From Paludibacteraceae bacterium (GTDB lineage Bacteria > Bacteroidota > Bacteroidia > Bacteroidales > Paludibacteraceae): 64,000 nt of DNA. The position numbers and the translations under genes were made by a program. The stretch covers positions 1-64,000 of the forward strand of contig JAFSPA010000001.1 of NCBI GenBank assembly GCA_017443145.1, given 5' to 3'. Positions 34,226-43,803 of the stretch are shown here, piece after piece; the stretch's first letter is position 1, and each line of letters opens with the position of its first letter. The notes under the pieces are model-generated. The model did no database searches and was not told the DNA's origin. It worked only from the letters and a program-made list of their open reading frames with translations.

Positions 34226-35764
34226 ATGAATACAATATTGTGGGCAGATGACGAGATGGAGTTGTTGAAGCCTTATGTCATCTACTTGAAAGAGAAAGGC
34301 TATGAGGTTTTGTCTGCGACAAACGGTCAAGACGCGATAGATTTGTTCCGTAAAGAGGCGGTGGATATTGTGTTTCTGGATGAGAACATGCCGGGATTGA
34401 GCGGTTTGGAGACACTGGAAACGATGAAGTCTCTTCGGGCAGATGTTCCGGTAGTGATGATAACGAAGAGCGAAGAGGAACGGATCATGGAGCAAGCTAT
34501 TGGTGCAAAGATAGCGGATTATCTGATTAAGCCGGTTAATCCGAGTCAGATATTGCTGTGTTTGAAGAAGCATGTTCATCAGCGAGAGATCGTGGAGAAA
34601 CATACGAATAAGGGCTATCAAGAGGAGTTTGGAGATATTGGGTTCATGATTGATACGGCAAAGACGCTGGACGAGTGGATAGCGGTTTACAAGACTTTGT
34701 CGCGTTGGGATATTGAATTGCAGGATGTGGATTCGGCGATGCGTGAGATGCTGCATATGCAGAGTCAACAAGCGAATGCGGCTTTTGCGAAGTTTGTGAG
34801 CCGGAATTACGAGGAATGGTTTGCAGATGGTGCGCAACGGCCGTTGATGTCGCCGGATATTTTTAAGAATGTGCTGTTTCCGATGCTGGACAAAGGCGAG
34901 AAGCTGTTCTTTTTGGTGATAGATAATTTCCGCTACGACCAGTGGAAGACGATACAGCCGCTGTTGAGCGAGTTCTTTACGACGACGGAAGAAAGCTGCT
35001 ATTCGTCTATTTTGCCTACGGCAACACAGTATGCTCGGAATGCTATTTTCTCGGGATTGATGCCGTTGCAGATACAGGAGATGTTCCCCGATTTGTGGGT
35101 TGAGGAAGATGAGGAAGAAGGCAAGAACTTGAACGAGAAAGAGCTGATACAGACGCAGTTAGAGCGTTTCCGCAAGCATTACGGGTTTAGTTATTTCAAG
35201 ATTAACGAGAGCGATTTCTGCGAGAAAGTGATTCGACAGTTGAAGGGATTGCAGACTCCGTTGAATGTGATTGTGCTGAATTTTATTGATATGCTTTCTC
35301 ACTCGCGGACGGACAGTAAGATGATGCGGGAGTTGTGTAATGACGAGGCGGCATATCGTAGTCTGACACTCAGTTGGTTCAAGCATTCTCCGACGTATGA
35401 GTTGTTTAGACGTATTGCTTCGCTCGGGTATAAGGTGATATTGACGACGGATCACGGAACTATTCGCGTGCAGAATCCGGTGCAGATAATTGGCGATAAG
35501 AACACAAACACGAACTTACGGTACAAGGTGGGAAAGTCGCTTAACTGCCAGAGTAAGAACGTGTTAGAGGTGACACATCCGAAGCAGATTGGTTTGCCGT
35601 GTCCGAATATCAGCAGCAGTTATGTGTTCTGCAGCGGCGAGGATTTCTTTGCGTATCCGAATAACTTCAATTACTATGCGCAGTACTACCGGAATACGTT
35701 CCAACATGGCGGAATTTCGATGGAGGAAATGCTGATACCGCTTGTGACATTGGATCCGAAATGA
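34226..35764 (+). CDS. porX: PorX response regulator with PglZ domain
   Basis: 512 residues. Receiver domain (about 1-120) with the acidic pocket Asp8-Asp9, phospho-acceptor Asp52 (VFLDENMPG) and Lys near 103 (YLIKP), a short helical linker, and a PglZ/alkaline-phosphatase-fold domain (about 200-510) with IDNFRYDQW and TTDHGTIRV metal-site motifs. This architecture is that of PorX, which with the kinase PorY and sigma factor SigP controls type IX secretion genes in Porphyromonas. No porY or secretion structural genes are in the window. Long repetitive leader. Its stop overlaps the next start (ATGA). Confidence 0.92.
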   Translation: MNTILWADDEMELLKPYVIYLKEKGYEVLSATNGQDAIDLFRKEAVDIVFLDENMPGLSGLETLETMKSLRADVPVVMITKSEEERIMEQAIGAKIADYLIKPVNPSQILLCLKKHVHQREIVEKHTNKGYQEEFGDIGFMIDTAKTLDEWIAVYKTLSRWDIELQDVDSAMREMLHMQSQQANAAFAKFVSRNYEEWFADGAQRPLMSPDIFKNVLFPMLDKGEKLFFLVIDNFRYDQWKTIQPLLSEFFTTTEESCYSSILPTATQYARNAIFSGLMPLQIQEMFPDLWVEEDEEEGKNLNEKELIQTQLERFRKHYGFSYFKINESDFCEKVIRQLKGLQTPLNVIVLNFIDMLSHSRTDSKMMRELCNDEAAYRSLTLSWFKHSPTYELFRRIASLGYKVILTTDHGTIRVQNPVQIIGDKNTNTNLRYKVGKSLNCQSKNVLEVTHPKQIGLPCPNISSSYVFCSGEDFFAYPNNFNYYAQYYRNTFQHGGISMEEMLIPLVTLDPK

Positions 35765-36663
35765 TGGCAAAGAAGAAGAAATATAAGCGGATAGTGATGC
35801 TGGTGTTGCTGCTGCCGATTGTATTGGCGGTTGTATGGGCAGCGTTATTGCTTTTCTCTCATGGTAGTCCGGAGGATGGTTATAGCCATCATTTGTCCGT
35901 TCTGACGTATAACACGCACCAGATGGGGATGTATGAAAAAGCGTACCAGAATCGCGTGATACGGTATTTGCAGCGGCAAGATGCGGATATTGTGTGCCTG
36001 CAGGAAGTGGATGTGTACAAGAACGATAAGTATCTGACTTTGCCGGAATTGCGTAAGGCGCTGGAGAAATATCCGTACACGTATTTTGATTTTAAGGTAT
36101 ATAATAAGCGGCATCAGTACGGTTTGGCGGTATTTAGTAAGTATCCGCTGAGTAATAAGAACACTATTCGTTATTCGTCGCGCGGGAATATATCCGATTA
36201 TTGCGATGTGGCGGTGGGAAAAGATACGTTTAGGCTGTTTAATAACCACTTGGAGTCCAATCGGCTAGTAGTGAAGGACTTGCCTGATTCGATAGAGGGT
36301 ACGGCATTAAGGGAGTCTGTGCATCGGATATCGGATAAGTTGGAGTCTGCGCGTAAGATTCGTCAAATGCAGGCAAAAGCTATTCGTGCGGAGATATCGA
36401 AGTCGCCGTATCCTGTTATTGTGGCTGGAGATTTCAATGTGACGCCGCTGTCTTACACCTATTTGAAGATACGTGGAGGCGAGTTGCGCGACAGCTTTTT
36501 GGCAACGAGTTGGGGCAGATGGGGTGCGACGGTGGTTAAACGGCATATAGGTGCGCGCATAGACTATATCCTATGCGGCAGAGAGTTGCATCCTGTTGCA
36601 ACTCGTATAGACCATCTCAATTGTTCTGACCATTACCCGATGACGACGGTGTTAGGCTGGTAG
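35761..36663 (+). CDS. endonuclease/exonuclease/phosphatase family protein
   Basis: 300 residues. One N-terminal membrane segment (about 9-30) anchors a periplasmic EEP-fold hydrolase: LSVLTYNTHQ at the start of the fold, CLQEVD (metal-binding Glu), NNHLES, AGDFNVTP and the final SDHYPM catalytic His. Could be a nuclease or a lipid/inositol phosphatase; sequence alone does not decide. Translationally coupled to porX (ATGA). Confidence 0.87.
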   Translation: MMAKKKKYKRIVMLVLLLPIVLAVVWAALLLFSHGSPEDGYSHHLSVLTYNTHQMGMYEKAYQNRVIRYLQRQDADIVCLQEVDVYKNDKYLTLPELRKALEKYPYTYFDFKVYNKRHQYGLAVFSKYPLSNKNTIRYSSRGNISDYCDVAVGKDTFRLFNNHLESNRLVVKDLPDSIEGTALRESVHRISDKLESARKIRQMQAKAIRAEISKSPYPVIVAGDFNVTPLSYTYLKIRGGELRDSFLATSWGRWGATVVKRHIGARIDYILCGRELHPVATRIDHLNCSDHYPMTTVLGW

Positions 36664-36664
36664 C

Positions 36665-37420
36665 TTAGAGCGAACGGTGGTAGTGGTAGTCTGAATAATC
36701 CTTGTCTTTGGCGTTATCAACGGATTCGTTTCGATGGAAGAGGCGGAAAGGCCATTTGTCCTTGAGTTTGTAGCACCATTTTTGTCCGTACGTCCACCAA
36801 AGTAGCGGGAAGAGTCCGAAGAGCATACCTCCCAAGTGCGCGAAGTGTGCGACGTTGTCTCCACTCATGTTGACAAGGCCTGCAAAGAGTTCGATGACTG
36901 CATATATAATAACGAATATGCGCGCGCGTATGGGTATGGGGATGAAGATGATGAACATCGGAACATTTGGGAAGAGCCATCCGAAGGCCAGTAATATGCC
37001 GAAGACAGCGCCGGAAGCACCAATAGTGATGACCATGTTGACATAGTTCTCCATGACGGAAGCAGGATTATAGATGGTCATGAGATGGTCGATGCGCAAC
37101 ATCCAGACGAGTTCTTGTGCTACAGCGGCACCAATTCCGCAGAGGAGGTAGTAGAAGATGAACTTCTTTGTGCCCCATTCTTGCTCGAGAACCGGTCCGA
37201 ACATGAGGACGGCGAACATATTAAAGAATAGGTGCGAGAAGTTGGCGTGCATGAACATATAGGTGATTGGTTGCCACCAATGAAAACCATCGGCTGTGAT
37301 GTAATGTAAGCCGAGAATCTGTGTGAGTTGGATGCCGTATTTGACGAGCACCATATCTAAAAGCCAGAAGACTAAGTTGGCCAATAAGAGGCTTTTTGTA
37401 ACAATCGGTAAATTTCTCAT
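36665..37420 (-). CDS. rhomboid family intramembrane serine protease
   Basis: 251 residues from MRNLPIVTKS at 37420. About six membrane segments; the catalytic serine is Ser136 in GASG and the histidine His195 in HFAHLGG. The HANFSHLFFNMFA stretch in helix 2 is the family's hallmark. Substrate unknown. A -7 box TACTTTTG lies at 37429-37436 on the minus strand, nine bases before the start codon, but no well-spaced -33 element is seen. Converges with the EEP gene with one base between them. Confidence 0.93.
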   Translation of the reverse strand: MRNLPIVTKSLLLANLVFWLLDMVLVKYGIQLTQILGLHYITADGFHWWQPITYMFMHANFSHLFFNMFAVLMFGPVLEQEWGTKKFIFYYLLCGIGAAVAQELVWMLRIDHLMTIYNPASVMENYVNMVITIGASGAVFGILLAFGWLFPNVPMFIIFIPIPIRARIFVIIYAVIELFAGLVNMSGDNVAHFAHLGGMLFGLFPLLWWTYGQKWCYKLKDKWPFRLFHRNESVDNAKDKDYSDYHYHRSL

Positions 37421-37528
37421 ATCGGGTGCAAAAGTACTATAATTTTCCCATATATACGTACAAAAATCGTGCTTTTTCGTGTAAAAATGACAAAAAACGC
37501 ATTTTTTCTTCATTTTTTCGTGAAAATG

Positions 37529-37560
37529 TTTGGTAGAATGGGAAAAGTTTTGTAATTTTG
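37529..37560 (+). promoter_or_regulatory. promoter of the HU gene
   Basis: TTTG (37529-37532), 20 bases, TAATTTTG (37553-37560), giving a leader of about 65 bases. Confidence 0.75.
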
Positions 37561-37632
37561 CGGTGCAATTCGCTTCAAGACAAGAAAGTGAAGTAAATTA
37601 AACGTTTAATTAATAACTAAAAACACAAGAGT

Positions 37633-37896
37633 ATGAATAAAGCTGAACTCGTAGCTGCCGTTGCAGCTAAGGCTGCAGTTTCGAAAGCAGAAGCTGCTAA
37701 AGTTATTGATGCTGCTGTAGAAGCTGCTGCAGAAGCACTGAAGAAAGGTGAGAACGTACAACTGATCGGTTTCGGAACCTTGGCAGTTGTTAAGAAAGCT
37801 GCTCGCAAAGGTATCAACCCTGCAACGAAAGCTGTCATTAACATCCCAGCTAAGAAAGTGGTTAAATTCCGCGCTGGAGCTAAACTTGCTCTCTAA
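37633..37896 (+). CDS. HU-family nucleoid protein
   Basis: 87 residues, alanine- and lysine-rich: helical dimerisation half (MNKAELVAAVAAKAAVSKAEA), GFGTLAV, then the beta-arm AARKGINPATKAVINIPAKK and a final KFRAGAKL, as in HU. Bends and compacts DNA as a dimer. Its own promoter and terminator make it a single-gene unit. Codon use is strongly biased, consistent with high expression. Confidence 0.95.
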   Translation: MNKAELVAAVAAKAAVSKAEAAKVIDAAVEAAAEALKKGENVQLIGFGTLAVVKKAARKGINPATKAVINIPAKKVVKFRAGAKLAL

Positions 37897-37914
37897 TTCT
37901 GAGAAAAGTTAGAC

Positions 37915-37946
37915 AATCGAGTTGCTCTCACGGGCAACTCGATTTT
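37915..37946 (+). terminator. terminator after the HU gene
   Basis: An 11-bp stem (37915-37925 with 37934-37944) with an eight-base loop, then TTTTG. Intrinsic terminator between hup and adk. Confidence 0.88.
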
Positions 37947-37981
37947 GTTAGAAACCCTTTAGATACCTAAATAATCGTACT

Positions 37982-38557
37982 ATGTTAAATATTATACTTG
38001 GCGGCGCTCCGGGCAGCGGCAAAGGGACATTGTCGGATATTATTGTGAAGAACTATGGCCTTCAGCATCTGAGTACAGGTGATGTGCTGCGCGCCGAAAT
38101 AGCATCGGGGAGCAAATTGGGACAAGAGATAAACGATATTATCTCGCTCGGAAACCTTATACCCGATGCGCAGATGATTCAACTGCTCAAGAACTATATA
38201 GCAAGCCTTCCGGCCGACTGCAAGGGCGTTATCTTTGACGGTTTCCCTCGTACGGTGGATCAGGCACACGCGCTGACACAGATGCTGGACGAGCATCATA
38301 TGGAGGCGTATATGCTGGATTTATGGGCCGAAGAGGATGTGATTATCGAGCGTTTGCTCAACCGCGGTAAGATTAGTGGCAGAGCGGATGATAACCTCGA
38401 GACCATTAAGAAAAGGCTGCGTATTTACAACGAAACAACCCGTCCGATAAGTGATTACTACTTACGGAAACACAAATATTTTTTGATTAATAGCAATATC
38501 AATCCTGAATGCACTTGGTCGCAGATGGAAGTGATATTGAAACAACTTGCGCAATAA
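37982..38557 (+). CDS. adk: adenylate kinase
   Basis: Interconverts ATP, AMP and ADP. 191 residues, the short form without a zinc-binding LID domain. P-loop [10 protein letters not shown] (6-15), [12 protein letters not shown] (AMP binding), [10 protein letters not shown] and GKISGRADD. Joined to obgE by TAATG. Confidence 0.96.
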   Translation: MLNIILGGAPGSGKGTLSDIIVKNYGLQHLSTGDVLRAEIASGSKLGQEINDIISLGNLIPDAQMIQLLKNYIASLPADCKGVIFDGFPRTVDQAHALTQMLDEHHMEAYMLDLWAEEDVIIERLLNRGKISGRADDNLETIKKRLRIYNETTRPISDYYLRKHKYFLINSNINPECTWSQMEVILKQLAQ

Positions 38558-39732
38558 TGCCATCAAGCAATTTCATCGATTACGTGAAGATTTATTGCCG
38601 TTCGGGCAAGGGAGGTGCAGGTTGTATGCACCTTCATCGCGCCAAATATGTGCCCAAAGGCGGTCCGGACGGAGGTGATGGAGGCCGTGGAGGACATATT
38701 ATCCTGCAGGGCAATCGTAATCTGTGGACGCTGCTGCATCTGAAATACCAGAAACATATCATGGCAACGGACGGTGGTCGTGGAGGCGAGAGTCGCAGTT
38801 TCGGTAAGGATGGCGAGGATAAGATTATTGAAGTGCCTTGCGGTACGGTCGTTTACGACGGCGATACGGGCGAGTTCTTGACCGAAGTGAAAGAGCATGG
38901 TCAGCGAATCGTGCTGCTGAAAGGCGGTCGCGGCGGTTTGGGAAACTGGCACTTCCGTTCGGCAACTAATCAGACACCGCGTTATGCGCAGCCCGGCGAG
39001 CCGTGTCAGGAGAAGAATGTGATATTACAGTTGAAGGTCTTGGCGGATGTGGGATTGGTTGGTTTCCCTAATGCGGGCAAATCGACGCTATTGTCTGTGG
39101 TATCGGCAGCGAAGCCTGAGATAGCGGATTATCCGTTCACGACGCTTGTGCCGAATCTGGGTATTGTGAGTTACCGTGACGGGCAATCGTTCTGTATGGC
39201 AGACATTCCGGGTATCATCGAAGGTGCCAGCGAAGGAAAGGGACTCGGATTGCGGTTCTTGCGGCATATCGAGCGCAATGCGGTGCTGCTGTTCCTTGTT
39301 CCCGCGACGAGTGAGGATATAGAGAAAGAGTACGGCATTTTGCTTGCTGAACTGGAGAAATATAACCCGGAGCTGCTTAGTAAGGCTCGGTTGTTGGGTA
39401 TATCGAAATGCGATGTGCTCACGGACGAAGAACTGGCTAAGTTGCAGAAGAAAGTGGATAAGTTAGCCGCGAAACTTGAGGTGCCGGTACTGCTGTTCTC
39501 CAGTATAAGCGGACTGGGTATCAATGAACTCAAAGATGCGCTTTGGACCGAACTGAACAAGGAGCAGAATCAAGTGATAGAGATTTCTCACGCGCCGATA
39601 GATGTGACCGTGCGCGAGAAAGGCGAAGAACCCGAGGAAGAGGAAGAAGAGGGCACCATCTATCTCAACGAAGTGGAAGAAGAGTGGGATCTTTCTAAAT
39701 ATCGCGGAATAGGTTGGGATGAACAAAACTAA
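38557..39732 (+). CDS. obgE: Obg family GTPase
   Basis: Ribosome-associated GTPase for large-subunit assembly. 391 residues from [12 protein letters not shown] at 38557, overlapping the adk stop. Glycine-rich Obg fold (about 1-157), then the G domain with GFPNAGKST (G1), [10 protein letters not shown] (G3) and a degenerate SKCD (G4). A C-terminal extension is highly acidic (about 355-370, Glu runs) and ends [15 protein letters not shown]-like, a tail seen in Bacteroidota Obg. Confidence 0.96.
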   Translation: MPSSNFIDYVKIYCRSGKGGAGCMHLHRAKYVPKGGPDGGDGGRGGHIILQGNRNLWTLLHLKYQKHIMATDGGRGGESRSFGKDGEDKIIEVPCGTVVYDGDTGEFLTEVKEHGQRIVLLKGGRGGLGNWHFRSATNQTPRYAQPGEPCQEKNVILQLKVLADVGLVGFPNAGKSTLLSVVSAAKPEIADYPFTTLVPNLGIVSYRDGQSFCMADIPGIIEGASEGKGLGLRFLRHIERNAVLLFLVPATSEDIEKEYGILLAELEKYNPELLSKARLLGISKCDVLTDEELAKLQKKVDKLAAKLEVPVLLFSSISGLGINELKDALWTELNKEQNQVIEISHAPIDVTVREKGEEPEEEEEEGTIYLNEVEEEWDLSKYRGIGWDEQN

Positions 39733-41500
39733 ACCCCTATATGAGCGACTAATCGATTGGCGGGAGAAGCACATCAGCGAAAAACAGCTGATTTTGATTC
39801 TCAGTTTCTTTGTAGGCGCACTCTCGGCTTTCGCAGCATATATCCTTAAGTCTTTTATTCATCTTATTCGTTATTTTATTGATTACTACCTCGTTGCAGG
39901 CAGCCATCCGCTGTGGTATATGGTCTGTCCGATGATCGGTATCGCACTCGCGGCACTGTTTGTGCACTATGTTGTTAAGGACGATATCTCGCACGGAATA
40001 ACGAAGATTCTCTACGCTATCTCGCAGCGCAAATCGATTATCAAGGCGCATAATATGTGGTCATCGATTGTCGGTTCGGGCTTGACAATTGGTTTTGGTG
40101 GTTCGGTTGGTGCCGAGGCGCCTATTGTGCTCACCGGTGCGGCCATAGGTAGTAACTTAGCCAAGCTGTTTCGCCTTGACCAAAAGACGATGATGCTGAT
40201 GATTGGCTGTGGTGCTGCAGGTGCTATCGGTGGTATCTTTGAAGCACCAATCGCAGGTCTTGTCTTTACGCTGGAAGTGCTGATGATGGATCTGACAATG
40301 GCTTCTGTGGCGCCGTTGCTTATATCGTCTGTTACGGCAACGACTATTTCGTATATGTTCAACGGCACGGACCCGATGTTCATGCTGCAGACCATAGAAC
40401 CGTTCGCGATCTCGCGTATTCCGTGGTATATCCTGTTAGGCGTTGTCTGCGGCTTTGCGTCGTTGTATTTCACGCGAGGCATGAACTTTTTGGAACAGTG
40501 GTTCAAGACCAATATTCGCTCTATCGGGGTGAAGATATTAGTTGGCGGCGTGTCACTGGGCGTGCTCGTTTACCTTTTCCCGCCTTTGTACGGCGAGGGA
40601 TACGATGTGATAGCGGAACTGATTAACGGCGAGTCGCAATCGGCGATGCAGTATAGTCCGCTCGCCGGTTTAGGTGACTCGAGTTGGATACTTATCGGAT
40701 ACTTTGTGGCGATCATTCTGCTTAAGATAGTGGCTTCTGTTGCGACCAATGGTGGTGGCGGTGTCGGTGGTATCTTCGCGCCTTCGCTATTCATGGGAGC
40801 TTTGGTAGGGTTTGTGACAGGACGGATTCTTAATATGGTAGGTGTTGAAGTACCGGAGAGTAATTTCGCCCTCATAGGCATGGCAGGTCTGATGTCCGGC
40901 GTGATGCACGCACCGTTGACAGGAATCTTCCTTGTCGGCGAACTGACGGGTGGTTACCACCTTTTCCTGCCGCTGATGATTGTATCTGTTTCTTCGTTCC
41001 TGATTATCAAAATCTTCGAGCAGCATAGTCTTTACGCGATGCGTTTGGCGAAGAAAGGTGAACTGCTTACGCACAACAAAGACCGCTCCATCTTGACGCT
41101 GCTGAAGATGGATAATGTGCTCGAGACCGATTTGAAGATTGTTCCACCCGATATGACTTTGGGCGAACTGGTGAAGTGTATTGCCGCCAGCAACCGTAAT
41201 ATCTTTCCAGTGGTGGATGGCAAAGGTGTGCTAAAGGGGATAGTATCACTGGATGAAGTGCGCAATATCATGTTCCAGCCGCGGTTGTACGACCGTTTCA
41301 CGGTCAAGGACCTCATGAACTCTCCGCAAGCACTGATATATGATGATATGCCGATGGAGAAAGTGATGGAAATCTTCGAGGATACCGGCGCATGGAATCT
41401 TCCCGTCGTGAATAGACAAAAGAAATATCTTGGCTTTGTTTCCAAGTCCAAGATATTCGAGTCGTATCGTCACGTGTTAGTTCACTTCTCCGACGAGTAA
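39719..41500 (+). CDS. ClC-family chloride channel or transporter with CBS domains
   Basis: 593 residues. About ten to twelve membrane helices (about 22-440) with ClC pore motifs [17 protein letters not shown], where the Glu matches the gating glutamate of E. coli ClC, and [15 protein letters not shown]. Two C-terminal CBS domains (about 455-585) probably sense adenine nucleotides. Whether it is a channel or a Cl-/H+ exchanger cannot be decided here. Starts 14 bases inside obgE; the 3' end overlaps xseB by 19 bases. Confidence 0.92.
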   Translation: MNKTKPLYERLIDWREKHISEKQLILILSFFVGALSAFAAYILKSFIHLIRYFIDYYLVAGSHPLWYMVCPMIGIALAALFVHYVVKDDISHGITKILYAISQRKSIIKAHNMWSSIVGSGLTIGFGGSVGAEAPIVLTGAAIGSNLAKLFRLDQKTMMLMIGCGAAGAIGGIFEAPIAGLVFTLEVLMMDLTMASVAPLLISSVTATTISYMFNGTDPMFMLQTIEPFAISRIPWYILLGVVCGFASLYFTRGMNFLEQWFKTNIRSIGVKILVGGVSLGVLVYLFPPLYGEGYDVIAELINGESQSAMQYSPLAGLGDSSWILIGYFVAIILLKIVASVATNGGGGVGGIFAPSLFMGALVGFVTGRILNMVGVEVPESNFALIGMAGLMSGVMHAPLTGIFLVGELTGGYHLFLPLMIVSVSSFLIIKIFEQHSLYAMRLAKKGELLTHNKDRSILTLLKMDNVLETDLKIVPPDMTLGELVKCIAASNRNIFPVVDGKGVLKGIVSLDEVRNIMFQPRLYDRFTVKDLMNSPQALIYDDMPMEKVMEIFEDTGAWNLPVVNRQKKYLGFVSKSKIFESYRHVLVHFSDE

Positions 41501-41643
41501 GCGTCTAACTGCTTTGCGCAGAAATCGAGCAAGTCTTTCGCCTCCTTCGCTTTCGCGTTATATACTTCCATCGAAAGGGCTTCCGTTTGCTCTAATTCCT
41601 TGACAATGGCTTCTACTTTTGCTATGGCTTCGTCGTATGTCAT
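41482..41643 (-). CDS. xseB: exodeoxyribonuclease VII small subunit
   Basis: A 53-residue protein beginning MTYDEAIAKVEAIVKELEQ, with the family pattern Y-x-E-A-x-x-x-L/V-E-x-I-V-x-x-L-E, then an amphipathic helix (SMEVYNAKAKEAKDLLDFC) and a short end. It is shorter than the usual 60-80 residues. XseB binds the large subunit XseA to form exonuclease VII; no xseA is adjacent, so the two genes are separated. It overlaps the end of the ClC gene on the other strand by 19 bases and begins one base after the sugar-transferase stop. Confidence 0.85.
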   Translation of the reverse strand: MTYDEAIAKVEAIVKELEQTEALSMEVYNAKAKEAKDLLDFCAKQLDAYSSEK

Positions 41644-41644
41644 G

Positions 41645-42886
41645 TTATTGTCCTTTTCCATCCACTAAAACACCTATGGTGCGCAGTAAAATCTTTATAT
41701 CTAATGATAGCGACATGTTTTCCGTGTAGGTGATATCGTACGTTAATCGTTGAAGCATCTTGTCCATGGTATCGGTATAACCGACTTTGACAGGTCCCCA
41801 ACTCGTTAAACCCGGACGAACTTTGTACAGCAGACAGTAGTAGGGGGCTTTCTCCATAATCTGTTTCACGAAATACGGCCGTTCGGGACGAGGACCGACA
41901 ATGGTCATTTCGCCGCGGAGAATATTCCACAACTGTGGCAGTTCATCCAGACGATACTTTCGCAAGAAACGTCCTACCTTTGTGATACGAGCGTCATCCA
42001 CCTTGGACAGTAGCGGCGTGTCTGCCTCGGCATCGATATACATACTGCGGAACTTGAGAATATTAAACGTCTGTCCGCGGAAACCGACGCGCTCTTGTTT
42101 ATATAGAACAGGTCCTGGACTGTCAAAATGGACTAACAGTGCAATAATAAGGAAGAGTGGGGATAGCAACACTAAACCAATAGCTGCTACGCACACATCG
42201 AACGTGTGCTTCACCACTAATTCCCAATCTGCCATCTTCGGGTCGCTGATCATGATAAGCGGTGACTCGTCGATATGAATAATGCGCGCAGCGCCCGTGA
42301 ACACATCAAACAAACGAGGCTCGATAGCAATATCCTTACCGGACAAGAACAGTGTATTGATTTGTTCGTATAAGTCATTCTCTGTCATTCCATCGGTCAT
42401 ACTGATAATAACCCGCTCCCGACGAGAACGTTGCTGTACCGTATAGTACAAGACCAAACGAGGAATCAGAATAACAATGAATTGCAGCAATACCAGCGCG
42501 CCGAAGGACTTGTAGTAACGAATGGCATCTACAATATCCACGTCATCTAAGATAATGAGGAAAAACGCGCCAGTAGCTATAATCACCGCACCGGCAAAGG
42601 TGTTCCATATTAACTGAGCGAGACGCTGCTTGCCCGGACGCAGGTAGTAACCTAAGAAATAGTATATCACCCAGCAGCCCAACGGATACATCAAAGCGGG
42701 GAAATACGTTCCCGAGAGGGAGAAATCGAACGCCGGAGCCCAAAAAGTGTCCCAGCCCGACACTTTCTCGTCTAATACTTGCCAACGGAAGAACAGAAAT
42801 GCGAACCAAACTAATTCGGCGGCTATTCCATCTACCAGCACGTAGAGGAGTTGCATTAACCTATGTCGCATCATGCGTTTCTTCAT
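41645..42886 (-). CDS. polyprenyl-phosphate sugar phosphotransferase
   Basis: Starts surface glycan chains by moving a sugar-phosphate to undecaprenyl phosphate. 413 residues: four or five N-terminal membrane segments (about 8-140), a degenerate nucleotide-binding-like middle, and a C-terminal bacterial sugar transferase domain (about 210-413: KHTFDVCVAAIGLVLLSPLF, FKFRSM-like ILKFRSMY, DELPQLWNILRGEM, GPRPERPYF). Related to WcaJ/WbaP. The sugar is not predictable. Overlaps the tsaC-like gene by 4 bases. Confidence 0.9.
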   Translation of the reverse strand: MKKRMMRHRLMQLLYVLVDGIAAELVWFAFLFFRWQVLDEKVSGWDTFWAPAFDFSLSGTYFPALMYPLGCWVIYYFLGYYLRPGKQRLAQLIWNTFAGAVIIATGAFFLIILDDVDIVDAIRYYKSFGALVLLQFIVILIPRLVLYYTVQQRSRRERVIISMTDGMTENDLYEQINTLFLSGKDIAIEPRLFDVFTGAARIIHIDESPLIMISDPKMADWELVVKHTFDVCVAAIGLVLLSPLFLIIALLVHFDSPGPVLYKQERVGFRGQTFNILKFRSMYIDAEADTPLLSKVDDARITKVGRFLRKYRLDELPQLWNILRGEMTIVGPRPERPYFVKQIMEKAPYYCLLYKVRPGLTSWGPVKVGYTDTMDKMLQRLTYDITYTENMSLSLDIKILLRTIGVLVDGKGQ

Positions 42887-43464
42887 TGACGTATAATAAC
42901 AAAACGATTGTCTGTCTCTATTTTTATTATCGAGGACGGTTGCTTGGGCGTTATATCACTCTGTCTATATCGGCAGATATAGTCCACTCCCGCCTTAATC
43001 TCATTGCTTATCTGCCCGAAAAATGCTGCTGCAGGCTCACCGCTTATATTTGCGCTGGTCGATACCAGCGGCTTGCCCAATTGCGCGCATAAGGCTTGCG
43101 AGAAAGGCTCAAGCGATATGCGAATCCCCAAACTACCATCTTCTGCAATCAACTCTGGCGCTACACCTGCTGCGTTCGGATAGATAATTGTTAGCGGACG
43201 AGACGCGTCATTCACTTCTAAAAGTTGCCGCGCCGCTTCCGGCACATCCACATAGCGCTCTAACTTATCCGCCGAATCTAATAGCACCAACATCGACTTG
43301 CTGTCTTGGCGACGCTTGAGCGCGAAAATCTTCTGCACCGCCTTACTGTTCGTTGCGTCACAGCCTATTCCCCACACCGTATCCGTAGGATACAAAATGA
43401 TTCCGCCAGCACGTAACACACGCACAGCTTCACGCAAATCGTCCGTTTCAAACCCATTTTTCAT
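42883..43464 (-). CDS. tsaC: L-threonylcarbamoyladenylate synthase
   Basis: Makes threonylcarbamoyl-AMP for the t6A37 modification of ANN-decoding tRNAs. 193 residues of the YrdC/Sua5 fold: GGIILYPTDTVWGIGCDA, KRRQDSKSM, SRPLTIIYP, and GKPLVSTSANISGEP. The start is taken at 43464; the in-frame TTG upstream (43476) is part of the -7 box. It is the YrdC-only form without a Sua5 domain. Confidence 0.92.
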   Translation of the reverse strand: MKNGFETDDLREAVRVLRAGGIILYPTDTVWGIGCDATNSKAVQKIFALKRRQDSKSMLVLLDSADKLERYVDVPEAARQLLEVNDASRPLTIIYPNAAGVAPELIAEDGSLGIRISLEPFSQALCAQLGKPLVSTSANISGEPAAAFFGQISNEIKAGVDYICRYRQSDITPKQPSSIIKIETDNRFVIIRQ

Positions 43465-43473
43465 TTCGGGCTG

Positions 43474-43505
43474 CAAAAGTACAAAAAAGTTTGCAAATAC
43501 GCAAA
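43474..43505 (-). promoter_or_regulatory. tsaC promoter with palindromic -33 region
   Basis: Minus strand TTTGC (43501-43505), six bases, GCAAA (43490-43494), eight bases, TACTTTTG (43474-43481). The distal end overlaps the T-tract of the terminator of the small RNA just upstream. Confidence 0.8.
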
Positions 43506-43579
43506 AAAAAAAAGAAGGATTGTCTCACGACAACCCAATCTTTACTTAACCTTAAATCTAATACCATGAAAAACACGGT
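43503..43579 (-). ncRNA. candidate small RNA between pckA and tsaC
   Basis: About 75 bases on the minus strand. A full promoter precedes it (43581-43612). The RNA would begin with a hairpin (ACCGTG at 43574-43579 pairing with CATGGT at 43563-43568 around five U), continue with an unpaired A/U-rich linker containing AGGTTAAG, and end in an intrinsic terminator: an eight-base-pair stem closed by a GTGA tetraloop (43517-43536) and an uninterrupted run of T (43503-43513). No reading frame is present. Its organisation, promoter at one end and terminator at the other, fits the description of the Bacteroidales-1 RNA motif, but I cannot confirm membership. Confidence 0.7.
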
Positions 43580-43580
43580 G

Positions 43581-43612
43581 CAAAAGTACTGCTTTTTCAC
43601 TACCGCACCAAA
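43581..43612 (-). promoter_or_regulatory. promoter of the small RNA
   Basis: Minus strand TTTG (43609-43612), 20 bases, TACTTTTG (43581-43588). Confidence 0.75.
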
Positions 43613-43710
43613 TATTTTCCAATAAAAATATGTTGTAAAGCATGTTTTTCTCTTTTTTGTAATGCGCAAATAACAAAAAATAGACTTTTTATCAAAAAAT
43701 AGTACAAAAA

Positions 43711-43742
43711 TTTGGTCAGTTTAAAAAAAAGTATTACCTTTG
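43711..43742 (+). promoter_or_regulatory. pckA promoter
   Basis: TTTG (43711-43714), 20 bases, TACCTTTG (43735-43742). Leader of about 57 bases. Confidence 0.8.
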
Positions 43743-43803
43743 TAGCCGCTAAAGTAGGCACATTTTTATTTGGCACAAATAAATATCTTAAAAATATACA
43801 ATT

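Noticed and set aside
43465-43476. TTG start four codons upstream for tsaC
   Set aside because: The TTG is part of the -7 promoter box, so it is not in the transcript. The same argument excludes the upstream TTG at 16596.
43566-43625. 19-codon micro-frame (MKNTVQKYC...) on the plus strand before pckA
   Set aside because: It is the complement of the small RNA and its promoter on the other strand, and the pckA promoter lies downstream of it, so it is not part of the pckA leader.
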